DNA from: Acanthaster planci
Taxonomy: Eukaryota; Echinodermata; Asteroidea; Valvatida; Acanthasteridae
Assembly (NCBI RefSeq): GCF_001949145.1
Contig: NW_019091452.1
Span: 702,788-762,787 of the forward strand
DNA length: 60,000 bases
Reading direction: 5' to 3'
Part shown: positions 26,501 through 38,821 of the stretch, piece by piece
Layout of the letters: every line of letters starts with the position of its first letter
Numbering within the stretch: position 1 is the first letter of the stretch
The notes under the pieces: generated by a model
What the model was told of the DNA's origin: nothing
The model's input: the letters and a program-made list of their open reading frames with translations, nothing else
Databases searched by the model: none
Program-made: the position numbers and the translations under genes

Positions 26501-28560
26501 TTCTGCATGAATATATATGATACACTTTACAGATGTACTCCTTCACCATGAAAATCGTCCCCTATATAATGTGTATGATGCGCCCCCCCACCACCACTTT
26601 TCAAATTTCCATGGCCAGGCAGGTCAACCCCCCCCCTTTCCCCATCCCCTATCTACCCAATTACCAGCAATTATTTTTGCAGTGTTACCAGATTTTGCAC
26701 ACATTTTCACACGGAGGGTCTCTGGACATCGCTCAAAGTCCTAACGCAGCGGCCTAATTGTTATAACCTTGTAGCACTCCACATTAAAAATTTTTACAAT
26801 TTTTACATCCCCTTACACAGATATCGTTTGAAGATAATTCAATTTTTTAGAAAAGAAAAAATGTCAGAGAGCTGATGGACGGGATTGATAAATAATTGGG
26901 AAGGATGCAAGGTAGTGTCTCAGTCCATATTCATCTAGTTGATGTTCAAGTTTTTTTTTTTTATACACATCACGCCGGGAAAACCCAATTTGAAACAAGG
27001 CTACAGCCGTAACCGTTGATGATTGTTTTTTCAAAAGGGACGTGAAGTTTGACTTCCAACAGGGAAGCTTGGCAAGACGACTAGTCTCCTGTCATGAACC
27101 ATTTCCTATACAAAAATGTATTCCCAGATAGTCGAGTGACGACAAAACGCGTCCCGAACTTCTGTGCATGGCTTGGCCTTACTCGAGCCACTAGGCCAAG
27201 TCGTAGTCGATTACCGTATCCTCATGTTTCAAATAATTAAAAAGTTGTGTTAATGCCTGAACCCCCTCCACCCACTTGTAATTGGCAGCACCACAGAAAC
27301 AAGAAATGATCAAGGTGTCCCCCATCACATTCTTCCCAATGGGAAAAATAATTAGCTTTGTCTATTCAATTTTTTTTACCTTACCAAGCGTGCAAAAGCC
27401 ACCAAATGTAGCCTTACACCTCAGAAAATCTTTAAAACTTAACTACCTCACCATAAACCTTGTTATGGATCCGCCCTTGAAGAAAATGAGCGAGGAAAGG
27501 AAAAGGATAGCTAAACAAAAGTAGACCTAAAAGAGCTGGGGATGGAACCCTTTACCTCTTTTTTTCTGACTTCGAAGAACGTTTTCGCGAAACGAGCCTT
27601 TGACAGTTTCTAAAAACTCCTTGTAGTCATTTTGACACCACCTTTTCAAATCGATTTCATTGTTCGGCACTCATTATTCTAAGACAGGCCAGCAAAACAT
27701 GCAATAAGTCAGATTCAGTTAAACCTCAGTGTTTTACTAATAAGAAGTGCTTTACATGCATGCCAAGTTCAGAAAAAAAAACACAGCATGGTACAGCCGA
27801 GTTGTTAGGGGACAGACTCCCCACCACCTAGTCTATCAAGATCAGAGATCATTTGGAGAAAATTCCTGCGACACTCCCTAGTCAAGCAATCAAATCAGGT
27901 TTAAAAGCCTCTTCAGTGTATATGAAAGAAATTAAACAAGATCTCTAGAATTTGACTGGGGAACGTCCAAGATGTTTCGAAGCACTTTGTTCCTACTTAA
28001 TGGCGAACCTCAAGGTCATGGTAATGCATCGCAAAACTTGGCAAAATTAACCCATTATTGCACTCTGTGAGGGGACACCCCATCATATTATTGCGTAATC
28101 TTTTTGGATAACGTTTTCTCTACTTTTTTAATTTCCTTTTTTTCTACCCTCGTGATATTCCAGTACTTTTTTGTCCCAGAGAGAAAATAAACCCTTGAAA
28201 AAACTGGCAGACTGGGGCTCGATGGGTTCAGAAAATGAGTGAGAAAGATAAAGAAGGAAATGAAACAGGCAGCTTAAACAATCGCTGATCAGGATAAACC
28301 GTCATGAACTTCAGCACCGTGGCTTTCTCTAGACGACCCTTTAGGTCAGGCATCCTGCTCCGTGTCGTTTTGGCACGGAAATCACATAAACACGTCCCTG
28401 GAACAGGAGATCCATCCAACATCAGCAGTTCACGGGAGCATCATGTTGACCCAGTAAACCATAAGATTTTGGAAACAATTGGCAGTACTGAGGTGGAGAT
28501 TTTGTTCAGCTGCAGAATTGGATTGATGACAGATATCAATAGGGTAATGTGTCTTTGGAA
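20500..28560. repeat. diverged direct-repeat array, units roughly 2-2.6 kb
   Basis: A core of about 45 nt, recognisable by ggaaatcaaacaaacacgtc-like sequence, recurs on the + strand near 21551, 23279, 25676, 27914 (weak) and 28350. Wider similarity surrounds several copies: the ctctatccaccgtgtaggt-type block at about 21930 and 23640, the cagtccctcagg-type block at about 22830 and 24775, the gggctgcagagatgg-type block at about 23430 and 25815, and the cagccgagttgttag-type block at about 20605 and 27795. Copies are strongly diverged with insertions and deletions. They may be old segmental duplications or a long repeat family. No gene is recognised in the units. Confidence 0.6.
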
Positions 28561-28584
28561 AAACCCAATCTATTGTTAACCATA

Positions 28585-28839
28585 TGTGACCCACTCTGTG
28601 AAAATGAGTCTTAAGTCGCCAGAGCCACTTTGGAATAAAAAAGTCCTTTAGAATAATTTTTCACACTGTAAATCATATGGGACCCACAGCATTTTTCACC
28701 CTGCAGTATCCACTTTTGTCGGGATACCAAACTGAGTGATTCATCAAACAAAAACTCAATTTGCTCTTTCCAATTAAAAATGAAAACTCAAAAAAGTGGC
28801 TTTGGTGACTTAAGACTCACTTTCACAGAGTGGGTCACA
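28585..28839. mobile_element. MITE with TIRs of about 50 bp, TA target duplication
   Basis: The left end starts tgtgacccactctgtgaaaa and the right end is its near-perfect reverse complement. Similarity runs for about 50 nt through gagtcttaagtc and agccacttt. TA flanks both sides (28583-28584, 28840-28841), as for Tc1/mariner-type elements. The interior is AT-rich with no transposase, so the element is non-autonomous. Confidence 0.85.
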
Positions 28840-28841
28840 TA

Positions 28842-31800
28842 TTGTATTCGATCATTATTTAGCAGAACCTTCTAACGTGTTATAGATCCACTTGTATTGT
28901 TTACCCCTGATACTCTGGGGAGGCAGGGGTAGCTTAGGACAAGGTACGAATTCCACTCTGTATCGGCAACTCCACTCATATAAGTGAATGCAGGCCAAAC
29001 ATTAAATGTTTGCACATATCGCCACTACGCCAATAAATGACATGTCAAGAGAAATCTGTGGCTAGACAATCATTTTTGATGTTTGCAAGCTTTGTTTCTT
29101 CAAGGATGAAACACCTATAAACACATGATTTTCATTTCTTCCAAGGAACACACATATCTTTGATTGAACAGTTTCAACTCTTTTTGCTAAACTGATAGAA
29201 CTTTGATCACAGACTGAAGCCAATGGGTTTAAAAGCGCGGTACAATATTTTGATTGTGGGAGTTTTGTTTTTAGAACCCTTCATTGCACTCTTGTTTACA
29301 TTGTGTTTACCTTAACTGTTCACAGTAGAGTTCGTTCATAGTTCTGTCAAAAGAGTTTCTCCAATGTTGACAGGCATCTCAATCTTCAAAAAGCCACAGC
29401 AAGATAACGCTGCCTTCAAATTCTGCGTTCCCGCTTGATATTCACTCTGACTAGCCAGTCAGCAAAGTGCTTTGTATTCCAACCCTCCCTAGTCGAAGTG
29501 CACCCTAACCGCCAAAGCAGCAGCGTATCTAGCTATAGGTTTTGGGGGAGTGATTCAAAAGCGAATGCGGCGCCAGCGTTACTGAACATGATGTTGGGGA
29601 GAAAAAAAGCATCAAAAGCTTTACTCACAGTCCCAAAATTCTTGCTTTTATTTTGTGGTGTTATTTTGAATTTCTTGGGTTTTCGTGCTAATATGTAATA
29701 ACTAAATACTGATTGTACTATAAAAGGGAGAGAAAAGTGGGGTAAAGATCCATCACCCTGCCACCCCCCCCCGGATATGGCACTGCGCCAAAGTCAGAAA
29801 GGAAAGTGGGAAGTTTTCCAAACCGGGCTTGTGCATGCAGCCGGCGCACACACAAAGACCGTACACAATTTGTTCATATGTGTTCAGCGCCCCGCCCCCA
29901 TCGCTCATGACCCTGCCCACATATGTAATGAGTTTTCAACGAACGACCATCGTTTCCATATTAAAACACGCCCATCTTATTCTCACTTAGAGTGGACATA
30001 GCCATAGTAAGGAAACGCGCATGCCATCATGGACGAGGCTGCAAACAACAAACTCTGAAAAGTTGGTCCGCAAGCGTTTAAAAATGTTTGAAAAAAGGTA
30101 TCCTCCGTGTCAAGTAACTACAAAAGAATTAGAAAAATCGATTTACGGGTGCTTGAGTACCCTGCCAGGTATTGTGTTATGGCCAGATGTGAATCTGAGC
30201 AACGGCTTATCATTTACTTGCTGATCCTCAACAAATAAAGCGTTTTGACAGAGACATCAACCGTGTAGTTGGAGAGAAGGTGACTTAACTGACTTAAATG
30301 AGCAAGCGCAGGTGAAAACGACATTCCCGAGACAAACTTCCTTACAAAATGCTACACTGATCACCTCTGGGGCTATTATTACTGAACCACTCAACCAGTC
30401 ATTATTAGTTTTGTGATACCTCTCTTACATATTCTGTTTGATTTTAAGCGAAAATAGATTGTTTTGGTCTAAATGTACATAAAGGTTGGTCTGCTTGAAT
30501 GAGAAATTATGAAGTGCCCAGTAATTTTCTTAATTGCCTTTTTACAAAATGTTTGAGTTCAACTTTCTGGAATTTACTTAGCGCGCACATCGGTAGGCAT
30601 CTGAAGTAAGTGTCGCTGGCCATATATAACACCCTTTGGTTGCAACACGTATACATGTATTGCTTTGGTTGTCAAAGATGGGAAATCAAATAGCGAGTGT
30701 AGTGTGATTTGCTCTTGAACAGTCAAGGTAGACAGTCAATGAATAGGTGTTGTAATTATAATTATAAACCAACCCAACTAAAAACACGGCATTTTTATTT
30801 TCTTGCTAAAAACACCAAAATAACTTTGCCAATATGAGAACAAAGTATGGCTTTGGCCTCTATTCGCTAAAAACTGGCATTCCAGTCTGCACAGTACAAC
30901 GTACTGAATGGTTGACCTCTGCAGGAAACAATCGAGGAAGTGTATGACTGTATATTATGTCTGATAGTTCCTTCCTCCTTCACAACGTGGTTGGTTTCTA
31001 CGGAGGCACAAAAGGGCCACAAGCATTTTTTCCCTTGATCTAGTGTCTGGCTGAGGGCGCTGTTCACAAAAATCTAATGTTACGCATTCGACGAATTTAG
31101 CTTACAGAATGCACCTTGTTGTGTGAGAGTGCAGTTGAAATACATAGTTTGTGTTATTTCTTCTTCAGCAATAAAGTCAATTTCAAATAACGTCATATCA
31201 ACAAATAGTGCATTGTTTTCAAGGTTTTGTCAAAGATAACATTGATTTACTTATGAATCTTGAGAATCTAGATGTATTGAATACACAAACAATGGATGCT
31301 CTTGAACTATTGCTCAAAATCATTTAATGTTCGCCGCAATACTGTTGTCTTTCACATTACATAATATGAAAAAATGTTTACTCTGCCAAGTAAATAAAAT
31401 ATTTTCTAATTCAGTGTATAACATATCAGTGGATTTTTCACATTTTTATTACTTTTATAAGTCAGTTATTGTACATAAAATTTAGAATAGCAAACTATTT
31501 TGAAGCTATCTATCTAGTATAACTGATAAACATATTGTCTTTTTGCTTTTACTAGCAAACCACCATCTCCTACATGATCCTGAACAAGTAATGAGGCAGG
31601 TTTTGTTACACCACTTGAATTATATTGTAATCTAAAGACGTAACTTGGGCTTACCTTTTATGATGCGCCAATATCTAGTTTGTGGTTAATCTGTCGTATC
31701 AAGCAATAGGATCTTCTGGTCACATCCTCTTCTATACCTTCCTCTCATTTGTGCTGAAGATAAATAACTCCGAGAAAATTCCTTGGTGCTGTCAATAATA

Positions 31801-32778
31801 AATCACACACACTATCAAAATCAGCCATAAATGCATGTCAGACTAAGGGTCCATTTTTTCATAGGGAAAGGCAGTAAAGAGAAATGAAACGAAAGCTTCT
31901 ATGTCTGTTTGCAACAGAACATAGGGGGTTTTTTTGCATCTATAAGCTTTTAAATATTTGCATATGTGCCAATATCCGTCCAATCGGATCGTTTTTAACT
32001 TTTGGATACACATGTATGCAGGGTTTTAAAGGGTGCACATTTAATGTTACGTGACTTATCATCTGATGACATCATCATCCAAGAATGCAGATTTTCGGCT
32101 ACATCTCTTCCATCTTGAAATACCCAAATGCGACATGTATTTCAGGAAAAACAAGGGTATATGAATGCAACTTTAATGTCACGTAGATTTCTACCGGATG
32201 ACGTAATCATCAGGAAGTCAATGATCGTCTAAACCTTTCCATTTCCAATTATCTGCGAAGTTTCATCGTGATTTGCGCTGAAACTGAAATTTTTTTATGA
32301 AATATTACTTGATATTCTGACTCTTATGTATATTTCAAATTGAAAGCAGGACGTAAAATATAAGGTTTCTCTTTCGATCTCATAGTAATCTGAAGCCGAA
32401 GTTGAGGACTACTCGCTCATTAATATCGATATTCGTGTGTCGTAGAAACAACGTGTACAAAACCAATGGAGAAAAACTGCAGCATTAATTTCATGTCACG
32501 CGACCCCTGACAATGTCATTTTGAAGACATTGTCCTAGGATCTTCACTTCATGGTGGATTAAGAATATGGAATAATATGGAATCATCCCGATTCACCAGA
32601 GTGCGGAAGACTGGCTTTTGAACAGGGTGAACAAAACCTGTAGGACAATAAAAAATAATTTAAAAAAGGGGACGTCATGAAATTGGCGTATTTTTGTATC
32701 TGGGTCTTTGTTGCCGGTAACCATGATGATTATTGAAATTTGATAAATTAGCAAAATGGTGCCTTGAAAACAAGTATA
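28842..32778. other. AT-rich intergenic DNA
   Basis: No gene recognised. Two short paralogous stretches at about 32039 and 32171 share tttaatgt.acgt and gatgac motifs, suggesting a small local duplication. Confidence 0.4.
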
Positions 32779-32822
32779 CGAAGAAGAAGACGACGACGAC
32801 GAACGCACGCACGCACGCACGC
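32779..32822. repeat. compound microsatellite
   Basis: An (aag)n run passes into (acg)n and then (cgca)n, ending at 32822. A plain simple repeat. Confidence 0.85.
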
Positions 32823-33539
32823 AATACCTGCCCGGCTGCTAGCTGAAACAGCTAATTAAACGTAACAATGCGTGTCCACTGTTGAACGGATTCCCATGCG
32901 GAGAATTCGTCGCGGCTGCCTCGCTTGCAGACATAACTCCGGTCATTGGGAAAATCTTGGTTCGTAAATGTTTTATCACTCGCCAGCCAGTTGCCTGAAC
33001 ACTCAAAATATCGACCTTATTTTGTCAATATATTTCTGATCTGCGTGACACCCAGAAATCTTCACGAATTTTCTATTAGTTCTTGAAGTTCACGCAGTCA
33101 AAAAGCTATCCATTTGGTGCAAAAATCGATCGATAAAAGTGTGATCCACCGCTCCAGTGATCCCCTATGATAAAAACCCAGTTGGCTACGTAGCCTCGTA
33201 AGGTACAATTTCTGTACACAAAGACCTCGTGTGCATGCAATATATATGTACCTCTTAGCCCATTTCTTAACATGTTCAACGCTCTACCAGTAGACCTTCT
33301 CATTAATAATTCATAATTATGCACGCATGGGCACAAATGGTCTTTGGGGCAAGAAGTGTGAGCAGGCCATTGAAAATGTAGAGGGGTGCGACCACCTTTC
33401 ACCCGAGTCTTCTTCCCCTCCGCAAAATAATCAACGACAATCACCATGAGCTCCACACTTCAGACCGCCTTGCCATTGCCATCCCAAACACCCCGCTACA
33501 TGCGTCCCCCCAACCAACGGGACCTTATCATTCGGGCAG

Positions 33540-33990
33540 AGGTGCCCCCTTGGATACCCTTCCCCCCTCCCAGCAAGGAGCTTCAAGTGTGATTCTAACA
33601 GATGTGTTGTTTGCCAGGACCATGTCATGGAATGAGATATGTTCTCTGGACACTCCTCCGGTACCACCCACAGAACCAAAGGCACTATCACTTATGGCTC
33701 TTCTAATGTCGTATATCTTATTTCTTGCAGGATGTGCAGTGTTCAGTACGTAGGAGAGACTAAGTTCACTCTCAAGGAGCGTTTCTATGGCCACAGATCA
33801 ACACCAAACGACTAGATACCCCTATAGGCCACCACTTCAACCTTCCTAACCATTCCATGTCGATGTCTGACATGATCGTACAGGGCATAGAATCATTTGT
33901 GCACCGTAAAGGTGTTGTTCACTTCAACAGGGAGAAGCTTCGGATCAAACTCCTCCGTACCATTGATCTTTGTCACAGCATCTGATAAGG
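33540..33990 (+). pseudogene. Penelope-like element, GIY-YIG endonuclease fragment
   Basis: Plus-strand translation shows the 3' end of a Penelope-type ORF: CDSNRCVVC (a Cys knuckle), then SSNVVYLISCRMC and QYVGET, followed by LKERFYGHRS. After a frameshift and stop near 33812 it resumes as PIGHHFNLPNHS, the GIESF stretch and LRIKLLRTIDL, then stops at about 33987. This order (NVVYLI-C-x2-C, YVG, R-x-H, HF, E, L-R-T) is the family layout of the nuclease linked to Penelope reverse transcriptase. An in-frame stop near 33635 and the frameshift show it is dead. No reverse transcriptase part is visible upstream. Confidence 0.78.
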
Positions 33991-34219
33991 TGTGATTCAT
34001 CTGGATAGAAGAGTGCGCATACTGGCCTCTTGGAAAATTAATTAGTCAACAATGGACACACCCAGCCCAGCTAGAAAGGGGCCAACATCAGGCCCCAGGT
34101 CAACACCAATGAATTGATTTGTGTGGTCAGAGCTACCGTCTCGTGGTAGTGCACGAATGTATATTTGATAGTTCACACTTCGAAGTACAGAAGCGGAAAT
34201 CTGGATCCATCCACTGGAG

Positions 34220-34531
34220 ATGTTCAGTTTCTTCCGGCAATTTTCCTGGCGAGGATTACTCCACAAAGTGATCCAGATGCCATTTCCAAATGGAAAAATG
34301 GAAAAAGGTCGACTGACTTTCGAACTTGCCGTCCCTATTCTCAGCTTCAACTTTCAGCTTTACAACCCTGTCATGTACAACGTCCTCAAGAAGCGGCTAG
34401 TGAGAATCATGTTGCGGACATACAGCACATGGTGTGGTCAACACAGTTACAGGCCTACTCAAATGCCTGTCAACATTAAAACTTCCACTCACAGAAAAAT
34501 AAGACAAATTAAACCCTCTTTGCATTTCTGA
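34220..34531 (+). pseudogene. possible GPCR TM7/C-tail fragment
   Basis: The open frame contains LAVPILSFNFQLYNPVMY followed by NVLKKRLVRIML. An NPxxY motif after a hydrophobic segment and before a basic helix 8 is the hallmark of the end of a rhodopsin-family receptor. The preceding residues are not membrane-like, and earlier TM segments are not found nearby. It could be a last exon of a receptor, a decayed copy, or chance. No start or upstream exon is supported. Confidence 0.35.
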
Positions 34532-35161
34532 TGATTTAATGAGACTAAATTCTTAACATTACCAATTTATTATAAAGAGGAAATGGAGTTGAAAACAGCT
34601 AAAGGTTTTATTACCAGGAGTATTTCTGACTTAATTTGGTACTGCCTTTGTTACAAGGTACTGCCTATGAAAACTTGGTTTTACAGTTTTATTTTTGAAA
34701 ACTTTTGTAAGCACATCATTTGTACATTAATTCCAAGCTTGCCCCTCATAAATGTTTTAGAAGAATTGTAAAATTTTTAACTTTCCCACCTTTTCACATA
34801 AGCCCGATGAGAGAAGCACAGTTTGCGTTCCGAGAAGAACAGGTATCACTGTTGGCGACATTTCATAATTTTGTCAATTCAATTATCAGATGTTAATTGT
34901 AGTGATTCTAATGTAGCAATCATAAGATGACCATGGAGCAATGTTATATGCATCACGTGTTGGGTAGGAAGGTTCGCCAAATGACTACTAACGGATAGCC
35001 AGGGCCGATAAAGATAGTAATATACACAGTAGTCAAGTCAAATGTATCCCACCGTACAGAAATAAAATAATTCAATTATTGCTGGATTATCAAGGACAGC
35101 ATAAAGACAGAATACCAAATGTGACAAATCGTACCATGAACAGTGATAATAATATGCAATG

Positions 35162-35218
35162 ACTCTTCCGTGTACAGTACAAATGATAATTTTTCATTTG
35201 TAGTGTACACGGAAGAGT
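35162..35218. repeat. 25-bp-arm hairpin with 7-nt loop
   Basis: The left arm (35162-35186, starting actcttccgtgtaca) and the right arm (35194-35218) are reverse complements at 24 of 25 positions, separated by 7 nt. This is a single isolated inverted repeat in AT-rich DNA. Possible foldback element, recent palindrome or small hairpin RNA. Confidence 0.75.
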
Positions 35219-35730
35219 GAATTGAAAACCCTCTAGAAGTGTTTACATTTATATAGTATAATTTTAATTCAACTCATTCCCCGCATGCCAAGCTATATTC
35301 CACGTCGCACTACCGGACCTACCAAAGCCTTAATACAATAATACAACCAAGAGGTCAAACCGGGGTTAATTTCTACAACAATCGTTCAACGCCTAACACA
35401 GCGTTGCGTACGAGTACAGTACATGCACATGTACACTTGAAGATATGACCCAGAGAGGACGGTTGCCACGAATCCGGTTGGCAAATTAATCACGAAATAC
35501 ACCCTTTTCATAATCCAATATGTGTCCGCGAAAATGCGAGATGGTATTTGGACAAAGAATGCTACATTCAGGCTATAAATATTTGGTATTTTTTGCCCTT
35601 AAAATCCACCAGATAGATTCTCAAGAAAACAGTAACCAATTATACAGTCATAAATTCATTTTCTACATCAAAGCCGACATTATATGATTACTTAATGCGA
35701 ACAGACTAACAGTAACTATATTTCACAGGC

Positions 35731-35855
35731 TTCAGTCATTACGTCCGTGACCCCAAAACTACTGGACCCGCGACAAGCCAAACCTTGATCTATGCCCTTC
35801 AGTCTTACACTTTTATTGATGTTGTCAATGGAAACTTCACTGGTGACGCAGGATT
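35731..35855 (+). other. coding-like patch with splice-acceptor context
   Basis: After tatatttcacag the + strand stays open as GFSHYVRDPKTTGPATSQ and YALQSYTFIDVVNGNFTGD before drifting into Lys/Ile-rich AT sequence. The composition is protein-like and contains an NFT sequon. No family recognised; it may be an exon of an unidentified gene or a remnant. Confidence 0.2.
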
Positions 35856-37126
35856 AAAAAAAATTAACTTTACACTGGACAAGCTGCGAAAACAGATTGA
35901 AAAAATTATGATTTTATGTTTTTATCCACACACTATTGCCCGTGTTAATCTTGATTGCAACCTAGTACAGTTAGTTGTAGCAGGTACTTTGGTGGAAGGG
36001 GGTCAATGCTGAAAACTGCACTGGACATTTGTGGTGAAGGCGAATGAGTGTTTTTCACCAGTCCCCCACATCTGTATCAGCTGAAACCTACAGACGTGAT
36101 TGACAATACCTGTTACAACAGTGCTGTTCAAAGTTCAAGCAGACAGAATTAGGAATAGACAGTTCTAATTTCCAAAGTATATTTCATTTCCATGAGGAAG
36201 GTTTATACCAAAAAGTCAATATCAAATACCGGAACAAATGTCATTATTTAAGCACAACGCTCGAAATTTGAAAATTGATAAATGGAAATGAGAGTACAAA
36301 TTAATGGTACTTTAATTAACTAAAAGAATTGAAGTTCCACCATATCTAACTGTTGTAATGTTGGCAATGTATCGCTTTTATATATACTCGGTGATTGTGT
36401 GGTTTAGGACTGTTTTCTAAAAAGGACTCAAACGTTTTAGATTTTTTTTTAGATTTTAAACTTAATACGGTAGGTGACCTAAACGTGAAGTGGAATGTCG
36501 GTAGGGTCGAATTCAGGAAAGAAAGGCCAACATTTGTGGTTTTATCTTTGAAAAAGCAAACACAAAGGTGGCAGAAAACACACATTGTGTAAACTAGGTA
36601 ATGGCAATGCCTAACAACAAAATGGCTGGATTTAGACACGCAGCGGATGGTAACTATACATAAAAATGCCTAAAATATTACTGTAAGTGCAATATTATTG
36701 GAAAGAGCAAATAAACATTGTATTTTCAAAAACGAAAAAAACTGAACTAGCGTTTAACCATTTTAAGACACTTTTAGAAACTCAGATTTTCAAATTGTTT
36801 AAAAGTTGTTAATTTCTATTATAAAGTAATTCAACGTCCATATTGTTCGGTGTCATTCATTTTTCATTTGTATGCAATTATGTCTAATTAATATAGATTA
36901 TTTTCCTCCTCTCAAGCTGGTTCTTTTACTTTAATCTACACTAAAAACTATTTCCTTTGTTACTGTGTACAGCGTATCTGAAAATTTACTTTGCATTTCA
37001 TGATAATGTTAGTGAGAATGATGAGGATTGTCATCTTGGTCACGATGATGACGATGACAATGAAATCTACTAGGTACATCAACTACATTTTGCAGAATCT
37101 CGTAATAGAGCGTACTTCATGTAGTA

Positions 37127-37132
37127 TTTATT
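37127..37132 (-). promoter_or_regulatory. AATAAA overlapping the C1q stop codon
   Basis: The minus strand reads gccgaataaatac; the TAA stop lies inside AATAAA. If used, the 3' UTR is only a few tens of nt long. Other signals further downstream are possible. Confidence 0.5.
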
Positions 37133-37940
37133 CGGCATAAAGGAGAAAACCACTAAATGAATTGTAGTTAGAGACTGGGTGACTCCATGTCTTACCCCAG
37201 ACTGTCAAATATACCGAGTCTCCTTGCTGCAGAACCAGCACTGCGCTCCCAGACACCTGCTCATAGTTACCTGTATCACTGCTACGACCAGAGACAACCC
37301 AGTCGTTGTTTTTCCTAAGATGAGCGGTAAGGGTATGGCTAGAATCTGCGCGCAAAGAAAACATGAACACATACGTTCCCGCCACGTTACATGTAAATTC
37401 ACCAGACGCTAGATCGAAGCTGGTACCTGGCAGTAGCGTTTTGAAATGTTGGAACGGCAAACGAGTATCGTCACTCGTGGAGGTATCCGAAGCGCTACTC
37501 CGCGTCACGGTAAATGCAACTCGGTGTGCACAGATTGTCTCCCCTGGCTCGCCCTTTTGACCTTTGACCCCATCCTGCCCAGTGAGTCCAACTAAGCCAG
37601 GTGGACCGCCAGGGCCGGGCAAGCCCATTCCACTGTCCCCTTTAGGCCCACGGTTTCCAGGAGCTCCTTTCTCACCCACAACGCCAATTCGGCCAGTCTC
37701 ACCTTTCTGACCTTTGACTCCAGCATCACCTTTTGCCCCTGCAGGTCCAAATTGGCCTGAAATTCCAGGTAGACCTGGAATTCCCGGTGTTCCAGCAGGC
37801 CCCTGGCAGCACATTGGACACTCCTGGGACCTAGCACTATCACCGTCCCCGGGAATCTGCCTAGTCGTTTGAGCTCGGAGCTTGACAGACGAACACAGAA
37901 GGATGGCAGTGGAAAGGGTGATTGCAATACCCAGCTTCAT
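37128..37940 (-). CDS. secreted collagen-like C1q-domain protein
   Basis: A 270-residue single-exon coding region. Residues 1-23 are a signal peptide (MKLGIAITLSTAILLCSS). A short spacer with a CPMCC cluster follows, likely for interchain disulfides. From about residue 46 there are roughly 29 Gly-X-Y triplets, rich in GEKG and GPKG, with one break (GMG). The C-terminal part of about 135 residues is a C1q/TNF-like jelly-roll domain: it opens with VAFTV, has a central FTCNVAGTYVFMFSLRA block and ends with SFSGFLLYAE. By family it should form trimers outside the cell and act as a pattern-recognition or adhesive lectin; the ligand cannot be told. Just before the ATG the minus strand reads tactgttttacag, a good splice acceptor, so an upstream noncoding exon is likely. 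Adiponectin/CTRP-like and C1q-like family members are the alternatives. Confidence 0.93.
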   Translation of the reverse strand: MKLGIAITLSTAILLCSSVKLRAQTTRQIPGDGDSARSQECPMCCQGPAGTPGIPGLPGISGQFGPAGAKGDAGVKGQKGETGRIGVVGEKGAPGNRGPKGDSGMGLPGPGGPPGLVGLTGQDGVKGQKGEPGETICAHRVAFTVTRSSASDTSTSDDTRLPFQHFKTLLPGTSFDLASGEFTCNVAGTYVFMFSLRADSSHTLTAHLRKNNDWVVSGRSSDTGNYEQVSGSAVLVLQQGDSVYLTVWGKTWSHPVSNYNSFSGFLLYAE

Positions 37941-38821
37941 CTGTAAAACAGTAATGCCACTAAAAAAATAAAACCCAACAAAAAATGAAGAGCAAACAAG
38001 GGAGATGTATACAAATTCTGTGGAGTTTCATAACAAATCTCAGTATTTACATCGCATGTTCGTAGGGAGTCTTGAGCAGAAATTTACAGATCAACTAAAA
38101 GACGATGTTATCCAGTGTCATATTGGAATTTTGAAAAGTGGAATGTCTCATATAAATATTTCAAAAGTAATTGACGTAGGGGGAAATGACAGTTCTGATG
38201 TCATCCGATTGCAATCCAAACGTTATTGAAAACGTAGTTGGACGTTACTTTGGAATTTGCTCAATACCGTCATAACCACTCCCAGTGTCCACCTTTTTCG
38301 ATTTTTATTATCTTGCTTCACTTAAATTTCAACCCGTTTTCAATAAATGTTTTAGAAATAATCAGATAAAAAACTCATTTTTTTAAACCAACTAACAGTG
38401 TCAACTATCCTTGTCAAGCTATCCTTGTCTGATGTTGAATAGCAAGTGAATGTACAATAGTAGGCATATTTCAGATTGATTCTCTAAAATTGTTGTACAA
38501 AAATTCAAATCAGCTTGTGAACCTTCAAATACACTGTATGTATATCACGCCATACAGAAAGTGAAATCTTGTTCCTGCTGTAAATTACTCGATGTGATCG
38601 AGCACGTTAATGACTTAACACGCTTTATATCAGCCGCAGTTTGTAATGTATTTAAAACTGTACTCTGTGTTTGTGTGAACCAAGACTTGCTCCTGTCATC
38701 ATCAATAAAAGTCCTTATCATATCTTCGCCACCTGAAGATAGGAAGTCTACTCTTCCGTCTGAAATACATAAAAATGAAATTTAGAGCAATGATTGTCAT
38801 TCGCCCAATACAAACTGCGAC
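37941..38821. other. upstream region of the C1q gene
   Basis: Expected to hold a 5' UTR intron and promoter of the minus-strand C1q gene. AT-rich; I cannot place the first exon. Confidence 0.35.
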
